DNA of 64,000 nucleotides from Rotaria sordida (Eukaryota; Rotifera; Eurotatoria; Philodinida; Philodinidae): positions 186,001 to 250,000 of the forward strand of contig CAJNOL010000011.1 of NCBI GenBank assembly GCA_905250125.1. Direction: 5' to 3'. Under the pieces are notes generated by a model, which saw only the letters and a program-made list of their open reading frames with translations, did not search any database and was not told the DNA's origin. The first letter of the stretch is position 1; every line of letters starts with the position of its first letter. The position numbers were made by a program, and so were the translations under genes. Positions 34,601 through 46,265 of the stretch are shown one piece after another.

Positions 34601-37546
34601 ATAACATCATTTGTTAAAATTGATAAAAATAGAAGAATGATTATTAAAAATCGAATTAATTATTTGTAGGCAATATGTCTTCTTATTGATTCAACATTTA
34701 ATTTTTTGGATGTTACATTGCCATATACAATATTATCGACTAGTAATATCAATATTGAACATATTCAATCATGTCGAGAAAAAGTTGAAGAAGCATTAGA
34801 ACATTTTTTTGAAACATATGCACAATTACGTGAAAATTCAAATCATTCAATCATGTCAAATACAGATTTAATACGTTTAAATACATTTCTTCTACTTATT
34901 TTACGTCTTGTTCATGTAATTATAACAGCTGCTGAAACAAGTGAAACACCAGGTACTCGTCTTGATATTAATTGTGAACAAATAATAAATTCATCTATTA
35001 AAACAAAATTATTTAATTGGAAAAAAATATGTTTTGATTTAGCTAATTATATTGGATTAAGACCATCATTTGGTAAATTTGTACGTGCTATAAAAACAAG
35101 TTTAAGTGTACTTATTTCAGCTATTGTTGCACTAACATTTCGTGAACGTCTACAAGCATCGAATTGGATATATTGGGCACCGATGACAACAGCACTTGTT
35201 TCAGATTCTTCAGAAGGTGGTACGCTTCGTTTATCATTTCATCGTTTAGTAGCTGTTTTAATTGGTTCAACGTATGCTTATATTATTATACTTATTGCAC
35301 AAAATCAACTTACCATTGGAATTTTTATATGTTTATTTGTTGCCTTAATGGGTTATATTAAAACTGATACACAAAAAGAATATTTTGCTGTTGTATGTGG
35401 ACAATCAGCTTCAATAATAACATTTCTTTCTCATCAAGAAGGATTACAAGAATCAAGACAAGCCGTTTTAGCTCGAACAAGTTTAACTTTTTTAGGAATA
35501 TTTATTCATGTTTTTATTTCTAATCTTCTTTTACCTATATCAGCTCGAAGATTAACTAAAACAAAGGTAAATTCAAAAATTAATTTTCTATTTTAATTTC
35601 TATGAAATGAATTATTCTTAAGGTATTAACTATGATTAATAATATATCTGTTGCATTAAAATTAGCTTGTGATAATTTTTGTTCATTTATTGAACCAACA
35701 ACAAATTCAATTTTAATAGATCAACAGACAACATCATCATCATCGTCATCAAATAAAACAACATTTGATTTTATGAATACACTTGCAGAAACAGAAAAAA
35801 TTGTAGATAGTTTTCCAGCATTACTAGAAGAAGCACTTAATGAACCAAATTTTTGGAAACGTCCATTTGTAGAAGTTAAAGATTGTTATGATGGTATATC
35901 GAAAACATTACGACGAATTATTCGTAATATTCGATTTATTCATCGATGTACAACAATACTTAAAGCAGAAACACAATTACATTTTGCACTAGAAGCTAAG
36001 TAAGTTTTTCATTTACTATTCAAAATATTGCAGTCTTCTAGTATCTATAAATCGAAAAAATAGAGATTAATTATCATTTTGTTTTTGATAAACAATAGAA
36101 TGCGTTTTTTAACATGACTTTTTAGTTCATATATTTATCGAATTTGTGCACTTCATAAATGTCTAGATGTCCAAGTAATAAATATAACAGATCATATGCT
36201 ACTTTGATTTTGAAGAATTATAAAACTGTAAGATTATTTCTGTGTTTTAAATAAGCTTTAGATTAGAACTCGAATGCAATCAACTCTACTGATGACACAT
36301 GATAAATCTAAAGTTTTCTTATATTTATTTACCATGAAGAATTTTTATCCTAATACAAGTTCTCAATAAATTTTAAATCAATATTAGAGGACGATAAGTT
36401 CAGTTCTAGTTCGAATCTAAGAAACTATTGAAAATATCATCTGATCTGAACTAATATGTTTGAATAATATTTGAGAAAAGCACTCACGGGTTTAAAAAGT
36501 CATTGTTCTATTACTGAAATACAGTTTACAAAATAGAACAATACTTTTCGGACAGATCAGTTTTTATCAGAGGAACTGTTCGAATAGATCTTTTGCTCAT
36601 TTGATCTGAACTTTAAACTAAGCGTTGATCGATTCATAATCAGTATGAAAGATTATTTTTTAGACTTATCATCGATTTATTCATTATTAACTATCCTGTG
36701 AGAACAGTATTTTCAGTTATAATTTTCACCATTTTATTAAACATATTTTTTAAACTTCATATAATTGTTTTTAGATGGCAACTTCGTCGAGCAAGTGTTA
36801 TCTCGAATAATAATACAGAAACAAAAGGTCATTATTCATGGACAATGGCAGAATTACGTAAACAAAGACAATTGCAAGATGATCTTGATATTCCATTAAC
36901 AATATTTATGACACATTCTCAACATCCATCAACTGAAGTTGAAAAACAATCACTGATACCAAGTAGTTCATCAATATCATTTCGAATAGCAAATATAAAA
37001 TCATATCAACCAGTCCTTGAACATATTCGTACACTTGAAAAACATATTCAACAGGTTATATTACTAACAAAACAATTAATTGAAAAACAAATAACTGTTG
37101 ATGTTGGTTCATTTGAATTACAACAATTATGTCATGAAGATTTATCAGATGAACAACAAAAAGATAATAATTGTCAAATGAAATTTTCAAATGATCGTTC
37201 ATTATTTTATTCTATTATACAATATGAATTTAAATCATGGTCTAAAAATCATCATAAGTGTTTTTCTTGTTGTCATAAAAATCAAAAAAAAATTCATCAA
37301 TCATTACCATCATTACGTAATGCTGTTGATTTAATGCTTACATCATTAATACAATTTCTTCATGCTAATAATCATTTTATTCGTACTGAATTAGTATCAA
37401 TACAATCAATTGGTGATATTTTAGCATTTCATACAGTATCATATGCTTTAAAAGATATGGTTGAAGCAACAACTGATTTAGCTAAAAATGCTCGAAGAAT
37501 TAAACATATTGATATTCGAACATTAATACGTGCAGAACGTGAATAA
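31645..37546 (+). CDS. FUSC / aromatic-acid-exporter-like multi-pass membrane protein
   Basis: Five exons (31645-31761, 31826-32812, 34670-35566, 35623-35999, 36775-37546) give 1049 residues. The architecture is two membrane modules separated by cytoplasmic segments. The N-terminal module, residues ~20-185, has five or six hydrophobic helices (ARIIFALRNLFGIACCAAF, VLLGLGFIVAIQSTLGATIQ, GGAIAAIYCLIIVNFFP). A hydrophilic loop covers about 190-365. The C-terminal module, ~490-665, opens with RPSFGKFVRAIKTSLSVLIS and holds a FUSC-like signature (NWIYWAPMTTALVSD, then GTLRLSFHRLVAVLIGSTYA). A ~380-residue cytoplasmic tail follows. FUSC_2/ArAE proteins in bacteria, fungi and plants (ALMT relatives) export organic anions; substrate here is unknown. 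I do not know an animal orthologue. Start: first ATG after an acceptor at 31618. Confidence 0.65.
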
Positions 37547-37821
37547 AAAGTTCTAAATATCTGTGTTTTTTTTTTTAAATTTATTCATGCAGATCCACTG
37601 TTATTTTTATTTTATTGATTGAAATGTTCTAGTGTGCTTTTTTTCTGTCTCTTCTATTTGTTGATAAAAAAAAAATGTTCATTTAATTTACAAATATTGT
37701 TAAAAATAGGTTGAATCACACATTCTCTTTTTTTTGTTATTTTTAAAAATATTTCTAATAAATATAATCTCATTTTGACCATTTTCTAATGAGTTTTTAT
37801 AGATATTATGTAAAGTATTAA
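37547..37821 (+). promoter_or_regulatory. Short junction between FUSC-like and amidohydrolase-like genes
   Basis: Within 275 bases there is AATAAA at about 37757, then a pyrimidine-containing acceptor-like TGAGTTTTTATAG ending near 37802, then the next ATG at 37822. The order poly(A) signal, acceptor, ATG repeats that seen at the GOLGA2-GINS1 junction. Confidence 0.4.
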
Positions 37822-38811
37822 ATGATATATTTCTTTTCTGTTTTCATATTAATCAAATTTTGCTATATTATTGTTAAATCAATGGCAAGAGAAACATTAG
37901 AATATATTGATGGTTATCGATCATCTTGTAAATATCATTTGAATGGAAATGTTAATATTATTCTTTCAGCTCCACATGGTGGAAGTTTAATGCCTGATAA
38001 TGTACCTGATCGAACAAATGATGTTTATATTTGTTTGTCAAATACACATAATAATTGTCATGATGATAAACGTTGTAAAATAATCGTTATAAAAGATACT
38101 CGTACAGATGAATTTACTGAAAATGTAGCAAATGAATTAAATAAAATAGGAAATTTAAAACCTTTTGTTATTATTGGTAAATGGAATCGTAAAAAAGTTG
38201 ATTTTAATCGAGAAATTCTTCAAGGTACATTAAATCATCCAGAAGCTATATCTGCTTATGAAAATTATCATATGAATTTAAATGATGCAATTAATCAAGT
38301 TAATCATTTATTTGGTAAAGGTCTTCTTATTGATATTCATGGACATTCTCAAGGAAAGTATGTTAAAATTAATTTAAAAAAAAAATTGATCTATTTAATA
38401 AAATTTTATTTCATTGTTTTTTTTTCGAGTTATTCAATGATTGGATATATGTTATCAAGTGATCAATTAAATCAAAATGATTTATCAAATCCATCATTTC
38501 AAACATCAATTGAATCATTATGTGGATCAAATCGAAATGAATGTATTCGTGGTCAAACATCATTTGGATCAATATTTGAACAACATGGATTAGGTGTTAC
38601 TTATCCATCATTAACAAATCCTAAACCAGGATCTCGTGTATTTTTTCATGGTGGTTATATCATAAAGAATTATTATTCAAAAATCAATGCAATTCAAATA
38701 GAATTACCTCATGATATTCGTACTGGAAAAAATAAACTTATGAATGCACAAAATTTTGCACAAGCTATTATTGAATACATGAAAACAAACAATTTATTAC
38801 TGACAAAGTAA
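37822..38811 (+). CDS. N-formylglutamate amidohydrolase-like protein
   Basis: Two exons (37822-38357 and 38430-38811) encode 305 residues. The 72-base intron is a multiple of three with no stop, so the unspliced frame also reads through and would insert YVKINLKKKLIYL-like sequence; splicing restores DIHGHSQGN-YSMIGYMLS, which fits the family better. Motifs of the FGase fold: SAPHGG near residue 53, then DNVPDR; FNREI-type segment; a metal-site-like DIHGHSQG; and IQIELPHDIR near the C terminus. The first ~25 residues are hydrophobic (MIYFFSVFILIKFCYIIV), suggesting a signal peptide or anchor and thus a secreted or lumenal enzyme. The family hydrolyses N-formylglutamate in bacterial histidine catabolism; the substrate here is unknown. 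Confidence 0.7.
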   Translation: MIYFFSVFILIKFCYIIVKSMARETLEYIDGYRSSCKYHLNGNVNIILSAPHGGSLMPDNVPDRTNDVYICLSNTHNNCHDDKRCKIIVIKDTRTDEFTENVANELNKIGNLKPFVIIGKWNRKKVDFNREILQGTLNHPEAISAYENYHMNLNDAINQVNHLFGKGLLIDIHGHSQGKYVKINLKKKLIYLIKFYFIVFFSSYSMIGYMLSSDQLNQNDLSNPSFQTSIESLCGSNRNECIRGQTSFGSIFEQHGLGVTYPSLTNPKPGSRVFFHGGYIIKNYYSKINAIQIELPHDIRTGKNKLMNAQNFAQAIIEYMKTNNLLLTK

Positions 38812-39369
38812 AAGAAAAAAAATCGTATTGAATTGTTTAATAAATCAAAACTAAACTGTTGTTAGTAGTTTAATTATACTATTACAAGAATTTAAAATTA
38901 AATAGATTCAGCAGATTTTAGTAATTGAAAAAAATCTATGTAATTGTAGATCTTCATATATATATATATTATGTTAGTTATATGATGAAATTATGATCAG
39001 TCATTCTTCTTTGTACATGCATACATGAATAAGTTGTCTTGAACGTTTTCAAAAAAAAAATACCACTGTAATTTCCAAGTGTTAATAATTGTGAACACTA
39101 CTATTTTATCTTCATCGTTTTCTATATGAGCCAATTCAATAATAATTACTGCTATATACTTCAGTTGTGGAATATCTAGCTGATTCAAAAGTTCTTGGAA
39201 TATATACGTTTTTATTGAATACATTATATTTTTGAAAATCCTATTTCATTAAATATTCAAAGTACTTGTGCTTACTTGTTATATAGAATTTCATTTGATC
39301 AACCCATTTGTAAAATGTCTTTTGAAACTCATAATATGGTATGGCGCAAGGCTCCTTGGTTACAACTTG
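38812..39369. other. Intergenic, no supported gene
   Basis: Poly(A)-like AATAAA for the preceding gene lies near 38840. A minus-strand frame at 38997-39224 has no motif that I recognise, and nothing around it splices into a longer product. Confidence 0.4.
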
Positions 39370-40210
39370 TTATAAAAACTCGAAAACAGGGCAACTGTTT
39401 AATTGCCATTTCAAATAAACAAACAGCCAAATCTCAGATGGTACGAAATCAGGGAAATAAGGCAAATGAGGCATCACAATCACATTTGTATTCTGAAGGA
39501 ATGTTTTAATATCTTCCGTTTTGTGAGCTTGTGCATTGTCGTGGTGCAACTTTATGATGTATAAACTAGATTTTAATTTTTTTATTTCTGATATTATTAA
39601 ACAAAAGTTTCGAGCTATTGGCTTTCTAGTAGGTACCAGATATTCTGTTATTGGATTCAATCATGTGTATAAATTGTGATCCTGTTACACTATAGAAGAC
39701 AACACATATGTTCTTTAGCTCGTATTGGCTGCACTTGACTAATGTTGTTTGGTTGATCTCTTTAGAATACCATGTCATATTGGATTGTTTCGAATCACTG
39801 CTACGATGATAAATTCATGTTCCGTTCCCTGTAATAATAATACATAGGCGTTATTGACCAATTTCTAATTTGGCAAGATTTTTTTGACATATGTTAATCT
39901 GTTATTGTTTGCATTTTTCGGTCAGCTGATGTACCATTCATTATGTACACAATTTTTTAAATTTCAGTTCTTCATAAATGACCCTGTTAACAGTGTCATA
40001 AGACAGACCAGTCTCAAATCCGATGTATTGAATGCTAATGTGTAGATTTTCGTCAATTAATGCATGAATGGTTTCAATATGTGTGCCAATGACTTCGGTT
40101 ACTGGTTACCCAATTCTTGAATCACCTTCTACAGAGATTCTGCGATGTTTAAAGCTCTTCACCAACTGAAAAAGGGCTCCGAGAACTTTTGGATCATCTT
40201 TTGTAGATCT
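39370..40210 (-). pseudogene. Old mariner-type transposase relic (second lineage)
   Basis: Read on the minus strand, pieces in several frames follow the order of a mariner transposase. First comes an N-terminal HTH part near 40030-40130 (HIETIHALIDENLHISIQYI and TGLSYDTVNRVIYEEL). Then comes a central part near 39680-39830 (ITGNGT-stop-IYHRS, VVFYSVTG where VFWD is expected). The C-terminal frame 39370-39660 has LHHDNAQAHKTEDIKTFLQN and MPHLPYFPDFVPSEIWLF. The first catalytic Asp is gone, and stops and frameshifts are frequent. The sequence differs clearly from the 1.7-2.9 kb mariner, so this is another lineage. Terminal repeats were not found. Confidence 0.75.
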
Positions 40211-42823
40211 TGTTTTATTAAAGTTGATGAAAAGGTAAATCTAGTCGATATATATGTGATTAAAAAAACCGTCGAAAAATATGATTTACCCATAATATAA
40301 GATGTATTTAGGATCTAAGTAAAAACAGCTTCAATATATAATATGAGAACATACGTAACATAGAAAGTTGTATGGAGCTTTCAAAAATTGACTTACGAAT
40401 AAAAAAAATACATAATACGATAGATCTCTAAATAGATAAATATGTAAATGACACGAAAAAATATTCTTGAATAAAAGACAATCATAACATTTCAGATGAT
40501 AATCCATATTTTTTTAAGGCACAAAGAATAGTGAAGAAAATCTTGCTTTGAGTGGCTCGATTAAAACATCTCGATTGAAACAGATGCGGTACAGATTTCA
40601 ACTATCTAACTAAATAGCAGATTTTGTATGTCTTGTTTATTGTCAACTTTAATTATTATAATTCATTTGGTTTAAAAGTTGATCTAAACTGCGATTATTG
40701 AGTAAATGATCGTAGAAAATTACATATTTTATCTTCAACTCTTGCAGATGAAAATATATGCTTTTTAAAAACGTATAGATCTCTTAAATAATGCATACAC
40801 AATGCGTACCTATGAAGTTCAATTTACGCGATCGACCAGAGAATGGTGTTCATTATCTTATCTATAGTAGACAAAGCAGTCACATTAGTGACGTTAATTA
40901 ATATGTACATCATGTAATTTTTACTATTTCTTATTTTAATGAAAGGTTTCTTCATCAATTTGAAAAAAAAATGTTACTCACACAAAATAAAAATACAAAT
41001 TAATTAAACAATATTAATTATAACAAAATCACATAGGGTCATTCATGTATATGTCATGTAATCGTTACAAGGATTTTTTCTTAGTAGCAAACTCTGCTAT
41101 ATAGAACACATTCCTGCAATCACATATTTGGTTTCATCGATCAGTTTGACTAAGAATTAATCAAAACTAAAAAACAATAAGTATATTTGGAAATGAGAGA
41201 ACATAAAGCAGATGGAATTAAAATTCTTTGAAGTCTTAAATTTAAAAGCAGTCAAAAACATTTTCAATCATTAACTATCACTCGTATCACTATCGGTTAT
41301 TAGGAATGGTTTATTTGATTTCGAAATATTCGTTCAATGTTCTTTGAGATACTTTAGAGAATATCATCGTTTGTGCCAGTTCGTTGCTCTAGACGATGAT
41401 AGATTATCCAAGGCGATCATTCTGACTGTTGAAAACGACATAATATATCATCAAGTTTCTCTGCAATCCGTCATCGCGTTTTTTTTGCGGACCGTTTTTT
41501 CCGTTAACCATCGACCATTGTTTTTCAAACTATGCTCGTCATTTTGTGGAATGATCAGAATGAGGACATGATAGTGCTAGCTTTTGTCGTTTTATATTGT
41601 TTACCGCTATTTGCAACGTCATTTTCTTAGACTTGAACATATCATAAACAGAGAAAACATACACGTTTTGAAAGATGTTGTTGAATCGACTGACAATCGT
41701 AATCATGTGATATGTTAACTTTGGGGAAAAGTTTATTCAATTGTAAACATTGATATAATTCGATGAACTATCTATTCTTCGTCGTTTAACTCTACAACAT
41801 AAATTCCTGCAAAATTAAAATTTGCCGTTGAAAATTGCGAGATACAATCTGATGAAAGAATTCTAAAGAGCATTTGTTTATTACCCATTGAATTGATGTA
41901 CGCTATAAAAATGTAATATATAGTAGGCAGACTTCCAAGGTTAAGCACATTAACAAATCTTTATTTTACGTCGTCGATCATAATTCTTTTTTATATCCAA
42001 AACATGTATGTATGCATAAACTGAAAAGAGCCACGTCATTGATTAAGAAACAATAGGCATTAGGTTGATCGGTGTCAACCAATAACGCGATATAGTAATA
42101 TTCTACACTGGAATCGTAAATTTTACAAAGACTACGTCATGTTTGAGGAGCTCCTACATCCGTCAGAATAAGCAATCGTCATTAATGTTTGACTTCTTCC
42201 CACTAAACTTGAAGACATAATGCTTGAATAGTTTCATAATCATTTAAATAAATCTTACAAAAAAGTATTTTTTTTTTATTGAAACATTCAATCGTAGAAA
42301 ATAATTTTATAGACAAAAACAATGAACAAAACAATTATTTTAAATATTCAATCTAAGTCATTTTGTGGATGCATCATTGTTTTATCATTCTTGTAGTTAA
42401 ATTTACGATTAAGAATAAGAAGAAAAATCATTTTGATAACTGATATATTGATAGAGAATATTATATTTTGTCAAATACATTCACAGTGATGAATATATTA
42501 TTATTATAACAATAGTATTGCAACTTAATAGACTTCGTATCAGTTAGGTGTCTTTAGAAATCTCGTATAGACTATGCAGGTGATGTTGTAGCGCGTAAAC
42601 AGTGTATTTATGATTCAGTATAGTATTTGTATAAAATTGTTTGTGTGTAAGTTAACTAAGAAGGCATGGAAGAAACATTTATTCTTGTCTTGTATTTTTT
42701 CCCTTCTACTCGATTGTGAAAATTTGCCAATGACACAAGATAAATTATCAACAGAAAATATCATTCAGCAATTCTTTAAGATACTTTTCTATTATTGCAT
42801 ACATTCTCGTTACATGAAGCACA
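40211..42823. other. Gene-poor AT-rich region
   Basis: I found no exon chain on either strand. Frames at 41344-41571 (+) and 42610-42855 (+) have no motifs and poor codon balance. Confidence 0.45.
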
Positions 42824-43019
42824 TCATTTGCCATCATCATCATCACAATCACTAAAATCATCATCACATTTCTTCTGTAATTGTTGTCGTTTTCGTTGAA
42901 ATGCAAACATTTTCTTGCAGCTCATCACCATCAATATCATTCAATTCCGAGCTGTCGTCATCATTATGACGACGTAACTCACAATAGTCTTCCAAACATG
43001 AATGATAGTCATTAGCCAT
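42824..43019 (-). pseudogene. Small acidic coding-like frame with a frameshift
   Basis: From the ATG at 43019 a 51-codon frame starts MANDYHSCLEDYCELRRHND and continues through an acidic DDDSSELNDIDGDEL segment to a stop at 42864. A one-base shift near GDEL continues as KKMFAFQRKRQQLQKK, then CDDDFSDCDDDDGK, to a stop at 42824; that continuation looks more protein-like than the unshifted end. A TTTATAAA-like box lies just upstream. Either a small gene broken by a frameshift or chance; unrecognised. Confidence 0.3.
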
Positions 43020-43368
43020 AAGCCTTTATAAATGTGGTGAATAGGCATTGATGACAATGACTATAGCGATTAATAGAATACAACTAAATAAAATTTGTTT
43101 CTTTTATTTTGATTGTTTTTGTTTTTATATACTATTAAAAATACTTATTTCATCTTGTCTGTCTAATGTGTTGCTTGAGAAAATGTTTTTTTTTAATATT
43201 AATCATTAAGGATCTTATATATTAATGATGGAAGAATAAATTAAAAAAATAAAAAATAAAATATTAATTCAATTAAATACATAGAATCAGAGAAAAGATT
43301 GTAAAGTTATGATTAAAAAAAAATAAACAATGCTAATCATAACGATCTTTTTAATTAATTTTTCTATT

Positions 43369-44592
43369 TTAGAGCTTCGATTTTGGCATTGCAACAAGAT
43401 GTGAAGACTTGCCATTGTTCGGTAATGATGCACATCCGCAAAGCATCACTGCAAGTTTAAATTCACGTTTCAATACTTCGAATACATCAACTACACCTTG
43501 ACATCCACCTACTGCAAGACCCCAAAGAACAGGTCGACCAATAAGTACAGCATCTGCTCCAAGAGCTATGGCTTTAAGAACATCTGTACCACGTCGAACT
43601 CCACCATCTATATAAATATCAATCTTTTTCTTAGTTTGCATTCCTCGAACAATTGCAACAACTTCAGGTAGAGCTTCAATTGTACTTAATGTTGTATCAA
43701 CTTGTCGAGCACCATGATTTGATACAATAATTCCATCAACATCAGCTTCAACAGCTAATTGAGTATCTTCGCTAGTCATTATACCTTTAACAATAATAGG
43801 CAAACGAGTTATTTGTCTTAACCATTTAATATCAGACCATGTTAATGATGCATCAAGATTTCTTGCAATAAAATCATTTAATGCTGATACATGATCACTT
43901 TGTGCATGTTTTAAATCACCATCATATAAATTTTCTAATTGCATATTTTCTGGTAAACGAAATCCATTTCGATGATCTGCTTCACGATTACCAAAACGAC
44001 AAGCATCAACAGTAAGAACAAGCGCACGAAAACCAGCTTTTTCAGCACGATGAACAAGTCGTTTTGTAAATTCACGATCTTTAACAATATATAATTGAAA
44101 CCATAATTGTGATTTTGATGTTGGATATTCTTTTAATGCTTGTTGATGTTCATGAGCAACATCTTCTAAACGTGTTGTTGATAATGAAGAAAGTATCATT
44201 ACTGTATTAGCACGAACAGCTGCACGTGCTGTACTTAATTCACCACGATCATCAGCTAATCGATGCATTGCTGTTGGTGCAATTAAAATAGGTAATGAAC
44301 AAGTTGTTTGACCATTTAATAATGTAACAGAACAAGTATCTGAATTTGTACCATGATGAGAAACATCAACAAATACTCTTGGACGTAATTTAATACGTCG
44401 ATAAGCATTTATATTATCTTGTAATGTTAATTCATCATCAGCACCTGATCGATAATAATCATAAGTCATTTTCGAAAGTTTTTCTTTTGCTGCTTGATGA
44501 TAATCTTCTATATTAAGTAAAATTCGCGATGATTGTGGAGTATTTGTATTCACTTGAGGTAATGTACTGTCTTGCATTTTTTTGTCACACAT
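43369..44592 (-). CDS. Peroxisomal FMN-dependent (S)-2-hydroxyacid oxidase
   Basis: A single exon encodes 407 residues, a little longer than the usual 350-370 because of a ~25-residue N-terminal extension. TIM-barrel flavoenzyme motifs appear in order: DYYRSGADDE near residue 45, LRPRVFVDVS, PILIAPTAMHRLA, WFQLYIVKDRE, LVLTVDACRFGNREAD, IIVKGIMTSEDT, the catalytic SNHGARQ, DGGVRRGTDVLKAIALGADA and VLIGRP. The protein ends PKSKL, a canonical PTS1, so it should act in peroxisomes, oxidising glycolate or longer 2-hydroxyacids with release of hydrogen peroxide; substrate length preference cannot be read. The start chosen is the ATG at 44592; a second in-frame Met lies five codons on. It is divergently paired with an FAD oxidoreductase. 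Confidence 0.93.
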   Translation of the reverse strand: MCDKKMQDSTLPQVNTNTPQSSRILLNIEDYHQAAKEKLSKMTYDYYRSGADDELTLQDNINAYRRIKLRPRVFVDVSHHGTNSDTCSVTLLNGQTTCSLPILIAPTAMHRLADDRGELSTARAAVRANTVMILSSLSTTRLEDVAHEHQQALKEYPTSKSQLWFQLYIVKDREFTKRLVHRAEKAGFRALVLTVDACRFGNREADHRNGFRLPENMQLENLYDGDLKHAQSDHVSALNDFIARNLDASLTWSDIKWLRQITRLPIIVKGIMTSEDTQLAVEADVDGIIVSNHGARQVDTTLSTIEALPEVVAIVRGMQTKKKIDIYIDGGVRRGTDVLKAIALGADAVLIGRPVLWGLAVGGCQGVVDVFEVLKREFKLAVMLCGCASLPNNGKSSHLVAMPKSKL

Positions 44593-44812
44593 GGTTAAGA
44601 GCAAACGTATATTTGTCTATTGTTAAATCACTCTGACTCGAAAATGATAACACATATATACCTTATCTATTAATACTACTTGCGGCATCTTATTGTAAAA
44701 AACAAATTTCTTTCCAATTGGTTTTTACCATATACAAATCAAAAGGGAACAATCAAATGAAAGTTGCAATTCGAGTTCTGTTTATCTTCTCATATATCAA
44801 TTTTCATCGAAA
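44593..44812. promoter_or_regulatory. Shared 220-bp divergent promoter region
   Basis: The hydroxyacid oxidase (minus) and the FAD oxidoreductase (plus) start 220 bases apart. The interval is AT-rich with TATATAC-type sequence near 44655, but I cannot assign TATA boxes to either gene with confidence. Confidence 0.4.
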
Positions 44813-46265
44813 ATGGCAAATTCAAATCGTATTTGTATAATAGGTGGTGGTGTTATTGGTGCTTCAATTGGTTTTCATTTATCAGAAGCTGGATGTTCGA
44901 ATATAACTATTGTTGAACGAACAAATATTGCTTGTGGTGCAAGTGGCCGTTCAGGAGGATTTCTTGCAAAAAATTGGCGTTCAGGTGTTGAAGGAAAATT
45001 TTCTGAATCAAGTTTTTTAGCTCACAGTGAACTTGCCAAACGTTTAAAAAATGAATTTTCTATTGATGTTATGTATCGTCGTTTAACAACATACAATATA
45101 TCAGTAAGTGAAACCCCTGATAAAAAATCATCAATTAAACAAACCAATGATAATCAATCATTACCAAAATGGATTACAGCTGATATTCGTGAAAAAGAAA
45201 TATTAGGAAATGAAGATACAACAGCACAAGTTCATCCAGGGTATATTTTGTAATAAATAGAATATTTATTGATGAAGATATTTGTTTGTTTTTTTAGATT
45301 GTTAACAAATGCTTTAGTAAAAGTAATTGAAAATCGAGGTGGACGTGTTATTATTGGTAAAGCAAATGGATTTCTTTTTGAAACTATAACAACTCATACA
45401 GAAAAAGATGAACATCATCAAACATCACCCATTCGAGCTATTAAATTATTAATTGAAAATCAAGAACCTATTGAAGCCGATATATTTGTACTTGCTATGG
45501 GACCATGGACATGTAAGAAAATATTAATTTCATATTCAATATTTTCAATTTATTTAATCATATAGATCAAGCAGCACCTTGGTTTCGAGATGCTATGATA
45601 TTTAAAGAAAATATTTCTCATCAATTAGATATTATTAGTGGAGTTAAAGCACATAGTATAGTATTTAAAGGTAATCAACCAACAGAACCTTATGCATTTT
45701 TTCTTTCCTATCGATCAAATGATGGTAATATATTAGATCCTGAAGTTTATCCACGATCAAGTTTGTCTTTCTTTTTGTTTTTCTTTGTTAAATTGAAAGA
45801 AATATATGAAATTTATTTAGATGGTGATATTTATGTATGTGGATTTTCTGAACAACATACACAAAATTTATCTGATAGTGGTAATTCCGTACCGATTGAT
45901 GAAAATAGTTGTGAACGTCTTCGTCAAATTGCTATGCAAATAGCATCAACATTAAAAGATTCAAACGTAGAAATAAAACAAGCTTGTTATTTACCACAAT
46001 CACATGATGGTATACCAATAATTGGACGACTTCATGGATTAAATAATGTTTATGTTGCAGCAGTAAATTATTTATTGAAGAATTAAATTTAATTGACTTC
46101 TTTTGTTTGTTTTTTTGTTTTTTTTAGGGTCATAGTTGTTGGGGAATTTTAAATAGTTTAGCTACTGGTGCGCAATTAACTCAATTAATTTTAAAAGGTG
46201 AAATCTCGCCATATTTAAAACAATGTGATCCGGGACGATTTTTTCGACATACAAGTCATAAATAA
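44813..46265 (+). CDS. FAD-dependent oxidoreductase of the DAO superfamily (TDA3/FOXRED-like)
   Basis: Five exons (44813-45240, 45298-45512, 45566-45760, 45821-46062, 46128-46265) give 405 residues. The N terminus has the dinucleotide-binding motif IIGGGVIGASIGFHLSEAG, an Arg-containing strand (TIVERT) and GASGRSGGFLAKNW. The middle has VLAMGPWT. The C-terminal part has YLPQSHDGIPIIGRL and GHSCWGILNSLATGAQLTQL, which close the FAD site as in DAO-fold proteins; this end resembles fungal Tda3 and related amine or amino-acid oxidoreductases. The short exons and small introns (50-70 bases) are consistent with neighbouring genes. There is no SKL, unlike the adjacent oxidase. Substrate is not predictable. 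Confidence 0.82.

Noticed and set aside
36390-36425. GTTCGAATC, resembling a tRNA T-loop
   Set aside because: No acceptor stem, D-arm or anticodon arm can be folded around it. No tRNA or rRNA gene was found in the window.
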